From positions 1,352,501 through 1,416,500 of the forward strand of contig OU696570.1 of NCBI GenBank assembly GCA_916048095.2: DNA of 64,000 nucleotides, read 5' to 3'. Positions 33,923 to 48,486 of this stretch are shown here, one piece after another (the first letter of the stretch is position 1; every line of letters starts with the position of its first letter). The notes beneath the pieces were generated by a model. That model was not told where the DNA came from. It worked only from the letters and a program-made list of their open reading frames with translations, and did not search any database. Origin of the DNA: Sacculina carcini (lineage: Eukaryota > Arthropoda > Thecostraca > Sacculinidae). Made by a program: the position numbers and the translations under genes.

Positions 33923-35542
33923 CTGACCCTGTGGTGGCTAATGATGAGCTGAAGAGAGAATTGCTCAAGACAGTAGAAAATAAGCTGCTCAAAACCGACT
34001 ACCACTTCACTCGACGATTGACAGAGATTCGCGTCAGCGTCCCCTGGACACATCACCTGATTTCATCATCAGCTCTTGCCAAAATCTGGGGCCATCCGCT
34101 GATTAAATCAGAAACTGGATTCATCTCCCAAATGCACAGATGCTGCTCATTTGAATTGTCTGCGGTACCTCATACGCTACCAGTAGCTGCCATGATCAAA
34201 AAGATAATAGTGAGAAACCATTTCGTGGACCACAGCTCATGGCCCATGAAGACGATGAACGCAGATCACGCGGTGTTTGGACGGTTTGTAAGGACAAACC
34301 GGTGGCCCCGGACCGCTGTAGAGAGATCAATCACAATGCACGATTGGATGACCTATAGTCTCCGTGGATTGATGACATTCGACAGTGGTATGCCGCTGTA
34401 TGACTTGATATCTGATAAGTCGTTGTCGCCGAGACGCTCCTCTTGGGCCCAAGCGCTGGATCAGTGTACTTTCACACTCAGCGGCCAGAGGAAGCCTTCA
34501 CAACCACGGTGCTGCACCCGCGTAATTGATGAGTACATGTCCTCTCTCCAGCTCACTACGTGGAAAAGGTTGTCGCCAGCTTTGAAAAGTATGGCGACCT
34601 TCCGCGTGAGCAGAAAATCTTCACCCTGGTGAACAAGGAGTTGGAGCTCAAAGCGGAAGGGCGCACCTTTTGTAAACAGACGTTTCATACCCGCACGCTC
34701 CAAACTGTACGAGAGGAGAACGCTGCGAGGGTTTTGTCGAAGTTTAAGTACAGCACTATGACGCTGCGAGGGGTCGAGACTGACCATAAACTTGCTAGAT
34801 TGAGTCACTTTTCCGCCAGACGAGATTTGGGAGTAATTTACATTGCTCTCGATTTCGAAAAGTGGAACAATCGGTTCCGCTTTGAGACTACTGCTGCACC
34901 TTTCGGAGTTTTAGATGAAATTTTTGGTTTAAACTGCTTATTCAGAAACATACATAAAATCTATGAAAATTCTCTGGTAGTGTTCCAAGACGTTGGCTGT
35001 AGAGATGTGAGGTTGGATGAGCGAGGTGAACCCGAATGCGGTTATGGAGGGTATTGTGGTCACAGAGGAGGTTTTGAGGGAATGTCCCAGAAAGAGTGGA
35101 CGATTCTGACGTTAGCTGCTGTGCTTCATCACGGTGAGCAAGAGGATTACACCATAACATCATTGGGACAAGGAGACAACGTCGTCGTGTGCTTGCAGGT
35201 TCCGCCTCGCACAGACTCTGCCCGGCTCGTGGAGAGTTACGTTAAAAGTCTCACGGTGTACATGGCAAAGCTCAATTTGCCCCTGAAGAGGTCTGAAACA
35301 TTCATCAGTTCAGACTGCCTGGTCTATGGGCGCCAGGTATTCTTCAGAGGTGCTGAAGTGGAACAATGCTACAAGAAAATTCGACGTGCATTCCCTGATG
35401 GAAACGAAACTGTCATGTCAGTAGTCAATGATTTAGCATCAACAGCAACCGCTACTGAATCATCTTCTCGGGCAAGTCACAACTCTTTCCTTCCTACACT
35501 CGTCAATTGTTTTGTCACTCTCGAGTACTTGCACAGGGCTGG
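33923..35542 (+). pseudogene. RdRp-core unit 1 (divergent founder)
   Basis: The only unit with the CT insertion (34543-34547), A at 34021 (Thr for Ala) and A at 34312 (Thr for Pro). Confidence 0.9.
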
Positions 35543-37160
35543 CTGACCCTGTGGTGGCTAATGATGAGCTGAAGAGAGAATTGCTCAAGACAGTAGAAAA
35601 TAAGCTGCTCAAAACCGACTACCACTTCACTCGACGATTGGCAGAGATTCGCGTCAGCGTCCCCTGGACACATCACCTGATTTCATCATCAGCTCTTGCC
35701 AAAATCTGGGGCCATCCGCTGATTAAATCAGAAACTGGATTCATCTCCCAAATGCACAGATGCTGCTCATTTGAATTGTCTGCGGTACCTCATACGCTAC
35801 CAGTAGCTGCCATGATCAAAAAGATAATAGTGAGAAACCATTTCGTGGACCACAGCTCATGGCCCATGAAGACGATGAACGCAGATCACGCGGTGTTTGG
35901 ACGGTTTGTAAGGACAAACCGGTGGCCCCGGCCCGCTGTAGAGAGATCAATCACAATGCACGATTGGATGACCTATAGTCTCCGTGGATTGATGACATTC
36001 GACAGTGGTATGCCGCTGTATGACTTGATATCTGATAAGTCGTTGTCGCCGAGACGCTCCTCTTGGGCCCAAGCGCTGGATCAGTGTACTTTCACACTCA
36101 GCGGCCAGAGGAAGCCTTCACAACCACGGTGCTGCACCCGCGTAATTGATGAGTACATGTCCTCTCCAGCTCACTACGTGGAAAAGGTTGTCGCCAGCTT
36201 TGAAAAGTATGGCGACCTTCCGCGTGAGCAGAAAATCTTCACCCTGGTGAACAAGGAGTTGGAGCTCAAAGCGGAAGGGCGCACCTTTTGTAAACAGACG
36301 TTTCATACCCGCACGCTCCAAACTGTACGAGAGGAGAACGCTGCGAGGGTTTTGTCGAAGTTTAAGTACAGCACTATGACGCTGCGAGGGGTCGAGACTG
36401 ACCATAAACTTGCTAGATTGAGTCACTTTTCCGCCAGACGAGATTTGGGAGTAATTTACATTGCTCTCGATTTCGAAAAGTGGAACAATCGGTTCCGCTT
36501 TGAGACTACTGCTGCACCTTTCGGAGTTTTAGATGAAATTTTTGGTTTAAACTGCTTATTCAGAAACATACATAAAATCTATGAAAATTCTCTGGTAGTG
36601 TTCCAAGACGTTGGCTGTAGAGATGTGAGGTTGGATGAGCGAGGTGAACCCGAATGCGGTTATGGAGGGTATTGTGGTCACAGAGGAGGTTTTGAGGGAA
36701 TGTCCCAGAAAGAGTGGACGATTCTGACGTTAGCTGCTGTGCTTCATCACGGTGAGCAAGAGGATTACACCATAACATCATTGGGACAAGGAGACAACGT
36801 CGTCGTGTGCTTGCAGGTTCCGCCTCGCACAGACTCTGCCCGGCTCGTGGAGAGTTACGTTAAAAGTCTCACGGTGTACATGGCAAAGCTCAATTTGCCC
36901 CTGAAGAGGTCTGAAACATTCATCAGTTCAGACTGCCTGGTCTATGGGCGCCAGGTATTCTTCAGAGGTGCTGAAGTGGAACAATGCTACAAGAAAATTC
37001 GACGTGCATTCCCTGATGGAAACGAAACTGTCATGTCAGTAGTCAATGATTTAGCATCAACAGCAACCGCTACTGAATCATCTTCTCGGGCAAGTCACAA
37101 CTCTTTCCTTCCTACACTCGTCAATTGTTTTGTCACTCTCGAGTACTTGCACAGGGCTGG
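35543..37160 (+). pseudogene. RdRp-core unit 2
   Basis: Frame open through to TGA at 37162-37164; sequence as in full-length copy 2. Confidence 0.9.
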
Positions 37161-38778
37161 CTGACCCTGTGGTGGCTAATGATGAGCTGAAGAGAGAATT
37201 GCTCAAGACAGTAGAAAATAAGCTGCTCAAAACCGACTACCACTTCACTCGACGATTGGCAGAGATTCGCGTCAGCGTCCCCTGGACACATCACCTGATT
37301 TCATCATCAGCTCTTGCCAAAATCTGGGGCCATCCGCTGATTAAATCAGAAACTGGATTCATCTCCCAAATGCACAGATGCTGCTCATTTGAATTGTCTG
37401 CGGTACCTCATACGCTACCAGTAGCTGCCATGATCAAAAAGATAATAGTGAGAAACCATTTCGTGGACCACAGCTCATGGCCCATGAAGACGATGAACGC
37501 AGATCACGCGGTGTTTGGACGGTTTGTAAGGACAAACCGGTGGCCCCGGCCCGCTGTAGAGAGATCAATCACAATGCACGATTGGATGACCTATAGTCTC
37601 CGTGGATTGATGACATTCGACAGTGGTATGCCGCTGTATGACTTGATATCTGATAAGTCGTTGTCGCCGAGACGCTCCTCTTGGGCCCAAGCGCTGGATC
37701 AGTGTACTTTCACACTCAGCGGCCAGAGGAAGCCTTCACAACCACGGTGCTGCACCCGCGTAATTGATGAGTACATGTCCTCTCCAGCTCACTACGTGGA
37801 AAAGGTTGTCGCCAGCTTTGAAAAGTATGGCGACCTTCCGCGTGAGCAGAAAATCTTCACCCTGGTGAACAAGGAGTTGGAGCTCAAAGCGGAAGGGCGC
37901 ACCTTTTGTAAACAGACGTTTCATACCCGCACGCTCCAAACTGTACGAGAGGAGAACGCTGCGAGGGTTTTGTCGAAGTTTAAGTACAGCACTATGACGC
38001 TGCGAGGGGTCGAGACTGACCATAAACTTGCTAGATTGAGTCACTTTTCCGCCAGACGAGATTTGGGAGTAATTTACATTGCTCTCGATTTCGAAAAGTG
38101 GAACAATCGGTTCCGCTTTGAGACTACTGCTGCACCTTTCGGAGTTTTAGATGAAATTTTTGGTTTAAACTGCTTATTCAGAAACATACATAAAATCTAT
38201 GAAAATTCTCTGGTAGTGTTCCAAGACGTTGGCTGTAGAGATGTGAGGTTGGATGAGCGAGGTGAACCCGAATGCGGTTATGGAGGGTATTGTGGTCACA
38301 GAGGAGGTTTTGAGGGAATGTCCCAGAAAGAGTGGACGATTCTGACGTTAGCTGCTGTGCTTCATCACGGTGAGCAAGAGGATTACACCATAACATCATT
38401 GGGACAAGGAGACAACGTCGTCGTGTGCTTGCAGGTTCCGCCTCGCACAGACTCTGCCCGGCTCGTGGAGAGTTACGTTAAAAGTCTCACGGTGTACATG
38501 GCAAAGCTCAATTTGCCCCTGAAGAGGTCTGAAACATTCATCAGTTCAGACTGCCTGGTCTATGGGCGCCAGGTATTCTTCAGAGGTGCTGAAGTGGAAC
38601 AATGCTACAAGAAAATTCGACGTGCATTCCCTGATGGAAACGAAACTGTCATGTCAGTAGTCAATGATTTAGCATCAACAGCAACCGCTACTGAATCATC
38701 TTCTCGGGCAAGTCACAACTCTTTCCTTCCTACACTCGTCAATTGTTTTGTCACTCTCGAGTACTTGCACAGGGCTGG
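37161..38778 (+). pseudogene. RdRp-core unit 3
   Basis: No difference from unit 2 noticed; ends at TGA 38780-38782. Confidence 0.9.
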
Positions 38779-40396
38779 CTGACCCTGTGGTGGCTAATGA
38801 TGAGCTGAAGAGAGAATTGCTCAAGACAGTAGAAAATAAGCTGCTCAAAACCGACTACCACTTCACTCGACGATTGGCAGAGATTCGCGTCAGCGTCCCC
38901 TGGACACATCACCTGATTTCATCATCAGCTCTTGCCAAAATCTGGGGCCATCCGCTGATTAAATCAGAAACTGGATTCATCTCCCAAATGCACAGATGCT
39001 GCTCATTTGAATTGTCTGCGGTACCTCATACGCTACCAGTAGCTGCCATGATCAAAAAGATAATAGTGAGAAACCATTTCGTGGACCACAGCTCATGGCC
39101 CATGAAGACGATGAACGCAGATCACGCGGTGTTTGGACGGTTTGTAAGGACAAACCGGTGGCCCCGGCCCGCTGTAGAGAGATCAATCACAATGCACGAT
39201 TGGATGACCTATAGTCTCCGTGGATTGATGACATTCGACAGTGGTATGCCGCTGTATGACTTGATATCTGATAAGTCGTTGTCGCCGAGACGCTCCTCTT
39301 GGGCCCAAGCGCTGGATCAGTGTACTTTCACACTCAGCGGCCAGAGGAAGCCTTCACAACCACGGTTCTGCACCCGCGTAATTGATGAGTACATGTCCTC
39401 TCCAGCTCACTACGTGGAAAAGGTTGTCGCCAGCTTTGAAAAGTATGGCGACCTTCCGCGTGAGCAGAAAATCTTCACCCTGGTGAACAAGGAGTTGGAG
39501 CTCAAAGCGGAAGGGCGCACCTTTTGTAAACAGACGTTTCATACCCGCACGCTCCAAACTGTACGAGAGGAGAACGCTGCGAGGGTTTTGTCGAAGTTTA
39601 AGTACAGCACTATGACGCTGCGAGGGGTCGAGACTGACCATAAACTTGCTAGATTGAGTCACTTTTCCGCCAGACGAGATTTGGGAGTAATTTACATTGC
39701 TCTCGATTTCGAAAAGTGGAACAATCGGTTCCGCTTTGAGACTACTGCTGCACCTTTCGGAGTTTTAGATGAAATTTTTGGTTTAAACTGCTTATTCAGA
39801 AACATACATAAAATCTATGAAAATTCTCTGGTAGTGTTCCAAGACGTTGGCTGTAGAGATGTGAGGTTGGATGAGCGAGGTGAACCCGAATGCGGTTATG
39901 GAGGGTATTGTGGTCACAGAGGAGGTTTTGAGGGAATGTCCCAGAAAGAGTGGACGATTCTGACGTTAGCTGCTGTGCTTCATCACGGTGAGCAAGAGGA
40001 TTACACCATAACATCATTGGGACAAGGAGACAACGTCGTCGTGTGCTTGCAGGTTCCGCCTCGCACAGACTCTGCCCGGCTCGTGGAGAGTTACGTTAAA
40101 AGTCTCACGGTGTACATGGCAAAGCTCAATTTGCCCCTGAAGAGGTCTGAAACATTCATCAGTTCAGACTGCCTGGTCTATGGGCGCCAGGTATTCTTCA
40201 GAGGTGCTGAAGTGGAACAATGCTACAAGAAAATTCGACGTGCATTCCCTGATGGAAACGAAACTGTCATGTCAGTAGTCAATGATTTAGCATCAACAGC
40301 AACCGCTACTGAATCATCTTCTCGGGCAAGTCACAACTCTTTCCTTCCTACACTCGTCAATTGTTTTGTCACTCTCGAGTACTTGCACAGGGCTGG
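38779..40396 (+). pseudogene. RdRp-core unit 4 (G-to-T variant)
   Basis: G to T at 39367 changes Cys to Phe; the same change is in unit 7. Confidence 0.9.
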
Positions 40397-42014
40397 CTGA
40401 CCCTGTGGTGGCTAATGATGAGCTGAAGAGAGAATTGCTCAAGACAGTAGAAAATAAGCTGCTCAAAACCGACTACCACTTCACTCGACGATTGGCAGAG
40501 ATTCGCGTCAGCGTCCCCTGGACACATCACCTGATTTCATCATCAGCTCTTGCCAAAATCTGGGGCCATCCGCTGATTAAATCAGAAACTGGATTCATCT
40601 CCCAAATGCACAGATGCTGCTCATTTGAATTGTCTGCGGTACCTCATACGCTACCAGTAGCTGCCATGATCAAAAAGATAATAGTGAGAAACCATTTCGT
40701 GGACCACAGCTCATGGCCCATGAAGACGATGAACGCAGATCACGCGGTGTTTGGACGGTTTGTAAGGACAAACCGGTGGCCCCGGCCCGCTGTAGAGAGA
40801 TCAATCACAATGCACGATTGGATGACCTATAGTCTCCGTGGATTGATGACATTCGACAGTGGTATGCCGCTGTATGACTTGATATCTGATAAGTCGTTGT
40901 CGCCGAGACGCTCCTCTTGGGCCCAAGCGCTGGATCAGTGTACTTTCACACTCAGCGGCCAGAGGAAGCCTTCACAACCACGGTGCTGCACCCGCGTAAT
41001 TGATGAGTACATGTCCTCTCCAGCTCACTACGTGGAAAAGGTTGTCGCCAGCTTTGAAAAGTATGGCGACCTTCCGCGTGAGCAGAAAATCTTCACCCTG
41101 GTGAACAAGGAGTTGGAGCTCAAAGCGGAAGGGCGCACCTTTTGTAAACAGACGTTTCATACCCGCACGCTCCAAACTGTACGAGAGGAGAACGCTGCGA
41201 GGGTTTTGTCGAAGTTTAAGTACAGCACTATGACGCTGCGAGGGGTCGAGACTGACCATAAACTTGCTAGATTGAGTCACTTTTCCGCCAGACGAGATTT
41301 GGGAGTAATTTACATTGCTCTCGATTTCGAAAAGTGGAACAATCGGTTCCGCTTTGAGACTACTGCTGCACCTTTCGGAGTTTTAGATGAAATTTTTGGT
41401 TTAAACTGCTTATTCAGAAACATACATAAAATCTATGAAAATTCTCTGGTAGTGTTCCAAGACGTTGGCTGTAGAGATGTGAGGTTGGATGAGCGAGGTG
41501 AACCCGAATGCGGTTATGGAGGGTATTGTGGTCACAGAGGAGGTTTTGAGGGAATGTCCCAGAAAGAGTGGACGATTCTGACGTTAGCTGCTGTGCTTCA
41601 TCACGGTGAGCAAGAGGATTACACCATAACATCATTGGGACAAGGAGACAACGTCGTCGTGTGCTTGCAGGTTCCGCCTCGCACAGACTCTGCCCGGCTC
41701 GTGGAGAGTTACGTTAAAAGTCTCACGGTGTACATGGCAAAGCTCAATTTGCCCCTGAAGAGGTCTGAAACATTCATCAGTTCAGACTGCCTGGTCTATG
41801 GGCGCCAGGTATTCTTCAGAGGTGCTGAAGTGGAACAATGCTACAAGAAAATTCGACGTGCATTCCCTGATGGAAACGAAACTGTCATGTCAGTAGTCAA
41901 TGATTTAGCATCAACAGCAACCGCTACTGAATCATCTTCTCGGGCAAGTCACAACTCTTTCCTTCCTACACTCGTCAATTGTTTTGTCACTCTCGAGTAC
42001 TTGCACAGGGCTGG
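40397..42014 (+). pseudogene. RdRp-core unit 5
   Basis: Consensus type; ends at TGA 42016-42018. Confidence 0.9.
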
Positions 42015-43632
42015 CTGACCCTGTGGTGGCTAATGATGAGCTGAAGAGAGAATTGCTCAAGACAGTAGAAAATAAGCTGCTCAAAACCGACTACCACTTC
42101 ACTCGACGATTGGCAGAGATTCGCGTCAGCGTCCCCTGGACACATCACCTGATTTCATCATCAGCTCTTGCCAAAATCTGGGGCCATCCGCTGATTAAAT
42201 CAGAAACTGGATTCATCTCCCAAATGCACAGATGCTGCTCATTTGAATTGTCTGCGGTACCTCATACGCTACCAGTAGCTGCCATGATCAAAAAGATAAT
42301 AGTGAGAAACCATTTCGTGGACCACAGCTCATGGCCCATGAAGACGATGAACGCAGATCACGCGGTGTTTGGACGGTTTGTAAGGACAAACCGGTGGCCC
42401 CGGCCCGCTGTAGAGAGATCAATCACAATGCACGATTGGATGACCTATAGTCTCCGTGGATTGATGACATTCGACAGTGGTATGCCGCTGTATGACTTGA
42501 TATCTGATAAGTCGTTGTCGCCGAGACGCTCCTCTTGGGCCCAAGCGCTGGATCAGTGTACTTTCACACTCAGCGGCCAGAGGAAGCCTTCACAACCACG
42601 GTGCTGCACCCGCGTAATTGATGAGTACATGTCCTCTCCAGCTCACTACGTGGAAAAGGTTGTCGCCAGCTTTGAAAAGTATGGCGACCTTCCGCGTGAG
42701 CAGAAAATCTTCACCCTGGTGAACAAGGAGTTGGAGCTCAAAGCGGAAGGGCGCACCTTTTGTAAACAGACGTTTCATACCCGCACGCTCCAAACTGTAC
42801 GAGAGGAGAACGCTGCGAGGGTTTTGTCGAAGTTTAAGTACAGCACTATGACGCTGCGAGGGGTCGAGACTGACCATAAACTTGCTAGATTGAGTCACTT
42901 TTCCGCCAGACGAGATTTGGGAGTAATTTACATTGCTCTCGATTTCGAAAAGTGGAACAATCGGTTCCGCTTTGAGACTACTGCTGCACCTTTCGGAGTT
43001 TTAGATGAAATTTTTGGTTTAAACTGCTTATTCAGAAACATACATAAAATCTATGAAAATTCTCTGGTAGTGTTCCAAGACGTTGGCTGTAGAGATGTGA
43101 GGTTGGATGAGCGAGGTGAACCCGAATGCGGTTATGGAGGGTATTGTGGTCACAGAGGAGGTTTTGAGGGAATGTCCCAGAAAGAGTGGACGATTCTGAC
43201 GTTAGCTGCTGTGCTTCATCACGGTGAGCAAGAGGATTACACCATAACATCATTGGGACAAGGAGACAACGTCGTCGTGTGCTTGCAGGTTCCGCCTCGC
43301 ACAGACTCTGCCCGGCTCGTGGAGAGTTACGTTAAAAGTCTCACGGTGTACATGGCAAAGCTCAATTTGCCCCTGAAGAGGTCTGAAACATTCATCAGTT
43401 CAGACTGCCTGGTCTATGGGCGCCAGGTATTCTTCAGAGGTGCTGAAGTGGAACAATGCTACAAGAAAATTCGACGTGCATTCCCTGATGGAAACGAAAC
43501 TGTCATGTCAGTAGTCAATGATTTAGCATCAACAGCAACCGCTACTGAATCATCTTCTCGGGCAAGTCACAACTCTTTCCTTCCTACACTCGTCAATTGT
43601 TTTGTCACTCTCGAGTACTTGCACAGGGCTGG
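42015..43632 (+). pseudogene. RdRp-core unit 6
   Basis: Consensus type; ends at TGA 43634-43636. Confidence 0.9.
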
Positions 43633-45250
43633 CTGACCCTGTGGTGGCTAATGATGAGCTGAAGAGAGAATTGCTCAAGACAGTAGAAAATAAGCTGCTC
43701 AAAACCGACTACCACTTCACTCGACGATTGGCAGAGATTCGCGTCAGCGTCCCCTGGACACATCACCTGATTTCATCATCAGCTCTTGCCAAAATCTGGG
43801 GCCATCCGCTGATTAAATCAGAAACTGGATTCATCTCCCAAATGCACAGATGCTGCTCATTTGAATTGTCTGCGGTACCTCATACGCTACCAGTAGCTGC
43901 CATGATCAAAAAGATAATAGTGAGAAACCATTTCGTGGACCACAGCTCATGGCCCATGAAGACGATGAACGCAGATCACGCGGTGTTTGGACGGTTTGTA
44001 AGGACAAACCGGTGGCCCCGGCCCGCTGTAGAGAGATCAATCACAATGCACGATTGGATGACCTATAGTCTCCGTGGATTGATGACATTCGACAGTGGTA
44101 TGCCGCTGTATGACTTGATATCTGATAAGTCGTTGTCGCCGAGACGCTCCTCTTGGGCCCAAGCGCTGGATCAGTGTACTTTCACACTCAGCGGCCAGAG
44201 GAAGCCTTCACAACCACGGTTCTGCACCCGCGTAATTGATGAGTACATGTCCTCTCCAGCTCACTACGTGGAAAAGGTTGTCGCCAGCTTTGAAAAGTAT
44301 GGCGACCTTCCGCGTGAGCAGAAAATCTTCACCCTGGTGAACAAGGAGTTGGAGCTCAAAGCGGAAGGGCGCACCTTTTGTAAACAGACGTTTCATACCC
44401 GCACGCTCCAAACTGTACGAGAGGAGAACGCTGCGAGGGTTTTGTCGAAGTTTAAGTACAGCACTATGACGCTGCGAGGGGTCGAGACTGACCATAAACT
44501 TGCTAGATTGAGTCACTTTTCCGCCAGACGAGATTTGGGAGTAATTTACATTGCTCTCGATTTCGAAAAGTGGAACAATCGGTTCCGCTTTGAGACTACT
44601 GCTGCACCTTTCGGAGTTTTAGATGAAATTTTTGGTTTAAACTGCTTATTCAGAAACATACATAAAATCTATGAAAATTCTCTGGTAGTGTTCCAAGACG
44701 TTGGCTGTAGAGATGTGAGGTTGGATGAGCGAGGTGAACCCGAATGCGGTTATGGAGGGTATTGTGGTCACAGAGGAGGTTTTGAGGGAATGTCCCAGAA
44801 AGAGTGGACGATTCTGACGTTAGCTGCTGTGCTTCATCACGGTGAGCAAGAGGATTACACCATAACATCATTGGGACAAGGAGACAACGTCGTCGTGTGC
44901 TTGCAGGTTCCGCCTCGCACAGACTCTGCCCGGCTCGTGGAGAGTTACGTTAAAAGTCTCACGGTGTACATGGCAAAGCTCAATTTGCCCCTGAAGAGGT
45001 CTGAAACATTCATCAGTTCAGACTGCCTGGTCTATGGGCGCCAGGTATTCTTCAGAGGTGCTGAAGTGGAACAATGCTACAAGAAAATTCGACGTGCATT
45101 CCCTGATGGAAACGAAACTGTCATGTCAGTAGTCAATGATTTAGCATCAACAGCAACCGCTACTGAATCATCTTCTCGGGCAAGTCACAACTCTTTCCTT
45201 CCTACACTCGTCAATTGTTTTGTCACTCTCGAGTACTTGCACAGGGCTGG
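43633..45250 (+). pseudogene. RdRp-core unit 7 (G-to-T variant)
   Basis: G to T at 44221, at the same unit offset (588) as in unit 4. Confidence 0.9.
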
Positions 45251-46868
45251 CTGACCCTGTGGTGGCTAATGATGAGCTGAAGAGAGAATTGCTCAAGACA
45301 GTAGAAAATAAGCTGCTCAAAACCGACTACCACTTCACTCGACGATTGGCAGAGATTCGCGTCAGCGTCCCCTGGACACATCACCTGATTTCATCATCAG
45401 CTCTTGCCAAAATCTGGGGCCATCCGCTGATTAAATCAGAAACTGGATTCATCTCCCAAATGCACAGATGCTGCTCATTTGAATTGTCTGCGGTACCTCA
45501 TACGCTACCAGTAGCTGCCATGATCAAAAAGATAATAGTGAGAAACCATTTCGTGGACCACAGCTCATGGCCCATGAAGACGATGAACGCAGATCACGCG
45601 GTGTTTGGACGGTTTGTAAGGACAAACCGGTGGCCCCGGCCCGCTGTAGAGAGATCAATCACAATGCACGATTGGATGACCTATAGTCTCCGTGGATTGA
45701 TGACATTCGACAGTGGTATGCCGCTGTATGACTTGATATCTGATAAGTCGTTGTCGCCGAGACGCTCCTCTTGGGCCCAAGCGCTGGATCAGTGTACTTT
45801 CACACTCAGCGGCCAGAGGAAGCCTTCACAACCACGGTGCTGCACCCGCGTAATTGATGAGTACATGTCCTCTCCAGCTCACTACGTGGAAAAGGTTGTC
45901 GCCAGCTTTGAAAAGTATGGCGACCTTCCGCGTGAGCAGAAAATCTTCACCCTGGTGAACAAGGAGTTGGAGCTCAAAGCGGAAGGGCGCACCTTTTGTA
46001 AACAGACGTTTCATACCCGCACGCTCCAAACTGTACGAGAGGAGAACGCTGCGAGGGTTTTGTCGAAGTTTAAGTACAGCACTATGACGCTGCGAGGGGT
46101 CGAGACTGACCATAAACTTGCTAGATTGAGTCACTTTTCCGCCAGACGAGATTTGGGAGTAATTTACATTGCTCTCGATTTCGAAAAGTGGAACAATCGG
46201 TTCCGCTTTGAGACTACTGCTGCACCTTTCGGAGTTTTAGATGAAATTTTTGGTTTAAACTGCTTATTCAGAAACATACATAAAATCTATGAAAATTCTC
46301 TGGTAGTGTTCCAAGACGTTGGCTGTAGAGATGTGAGGTTGGATGAGCGAGGTGAACCCGAATGCGGTTATGGAGGGTATTGTGGTCACAGAGGAGGTTT
46401 TGAGGGAATGTCCCAGAAAGAGTGGACGATTCTGACGTTAGCTGCTGTGCTTCATCACGGTGAGCAAGAGGATTACACCATAACATCATTGGGACAAGGA
46501 GACAACGTCGTCGTGTGCTTGCAGGTTCCGCCTCGCACAGACTCTGCCCGGCTCGTGGAGAGTTACGTTAAAAGTCTCACGGTGTACATGGCAAAGCTCA
46601 ATTTGCCCCTGAAGAGGTCTGAAACATTCATCAGTTCAGACTGCCTGGTCTATGGGCGCCAGGTATTCTTCAGAGGTGCTGAAGTGGAACAATGCTACAA
46701 GAAAATTCGACGTGCATTCCCTGATGGAAACGAAACTGTCATGTCAGTAGTCAATGATTTAGCATCAACAGCAACCGCTACTGAATCATCTTCTCGGGCA
46801 AGTCACAACTCTTTCCTTCCTACACTCGTCAATTGTTTTGTCACTCTCGAGTACTTGCACAGGGCTGG
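45251..46868 (+). pseudogene. RdRp-core unit 8
   Basis: Consensus type; ends at TGA 46870-46872. Confidence 0.9.
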
Positions 46869-48486
46869 CTGACCCTGTGGTGGCTAATGATGAGCTGAAG
46901 AGAGAATTGCTCAAGACAGTAGAAAATAAGCTGCTCAAAACCGACTACCACTTCACTCGACGATTGGCAGAGATTCGCGTCAGCGTCCCCTGGACACATC
47001 ACCTGATTTCATCATCAGCTCTTGCCAAAATCTGGGGCCATCCGCTGATTAAATCAGAAACTGGATTCATCTCCCAAATGCACAGATGCTGCTCATTTGA
47101 ATTGTCTGCGGTACCTCATACGCTACCAGTAGCTGCCATGATCAAAAAGATAATAGTGAGAAACCATTTCGTGGACCACAGCTCATGGCCCATGAAGACG
47201 ATGAACGCAGATCACGCGGTGTTTGGACGGTTTGTAAGGACAAACCGGTGGCCCCGGCCCGCTGTAGAGAGATCAATCACAATGCACGATTGGATGACCT
47301 ATAGTCTCCGTGGATTGATGACATTCGACAGTGGTATGCCGCTGTATGACTTGATATCTGATAAGTCGTTGTCGCCGAGACGCTCCTCTTGGGCCCAAGC
47401 GCTGGATCAGTGTACTTTCACACTCAGCGGCCAGAGGAAGCCTTCACAACCACGGTGCTGCACCCGCGTAATTGATGAGTACATGTCCTCTCCAGCTCAC
47501 TACGTGGAAAAGGTTGTCGCCAGCTTTGAAAAGTATGGCGACCTTCCGCGTGAGCAGAAAATCTTCACCCTGGTGAACAAGGAGTTGGAGCTCAAAGCGG
47601 AAGGGCGCACCTTTTGTAAACAGACGTTTCATACCCGCACGCTCCAAACTGTACGAGAGGAGAACGCTGCGAGGGTTTTGTCGAAGTTTAAGTACAGCAC
47701 TATGACGCTGCGAGGGGTCGAGACTGACCATAAACTTGCTAGATTGAGTCACTTTTCCGCCAGACGAGATTTGGGAGTAATTTACATTGCTCTCGATTTC
47801 GAAAAGTGGAACAATCGGTTCCGCTTTGAGACTACTGCTGCACCTTTCGGAGTTTTAGATGAAATTTTTGGTTTAAACTGCTTATTCAGAAACATACATA
47901 AAATCTATGAAAATTCTCTGGTAGTGTTCCAAGACGTTGGCTGTAGAGATGTGAGGTTGGATGAGCGAGGTGAACCCGAATGCGGTTATGGAGGGTATTG
48001 TGGTCACAGAGGAGGTTTTGAGGGAATGTCCCAGAAAGAGTGGACGATTCTGACGTTAGCTGCTGTGCTTCATCACGGTGAGCAAGAGGATTACACCATA
48101 ACATCATTGGGACAAGGAGACAACGTCGTCGTGTGCTTGCAGGTTCCGCCTCGCACAGACTCTGCCCGGCTCGTGGAGAGTTACGTTAAAAGTCTCACGG
48201 TGTACATGGCAAAGCTCAATTTGCCCCTGAAGAGGTCTGAAACATTCATCAGTTCAGACTGCCTGGTCTATGGGCGCCAGGTATTCTTCAGAGGTGCTGA
48301 AGTGGAACAATGCTACAAGAAAATTCGACGTGCATTCCCTGATGGAAACGAAACTGTCATGTCAGTAGTCAATGATTTAGCATCAACAGCAACCGCTACT
48401 GAATCATCTTCTCGGGCAAGTCACAACTCTTTCCTTCCTACACTCGTCAATTGTTTTGTCACTCTCGAGTACTTGCACAGGGCTGG
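46869..48486 (+). pseudogene. RdRp-core unit 9
   Basis: Consensus type; ends at TGA 48488-48490. Confidence 0.9.

Noticed and set aside
35512..35545. Apparent starts of the 550-codon frames at the unit junctions
   Set aside because: The first residues come from reading the end of the previous unit in another frame from a non-ATG codon; they are not real gene starts.
36118..36426. Repeated minus-strand frames of 102 and 73 codons inside each viral unit
   Set aside because: They are antisense shadows of the L frame, present only because the L segment is repeated.
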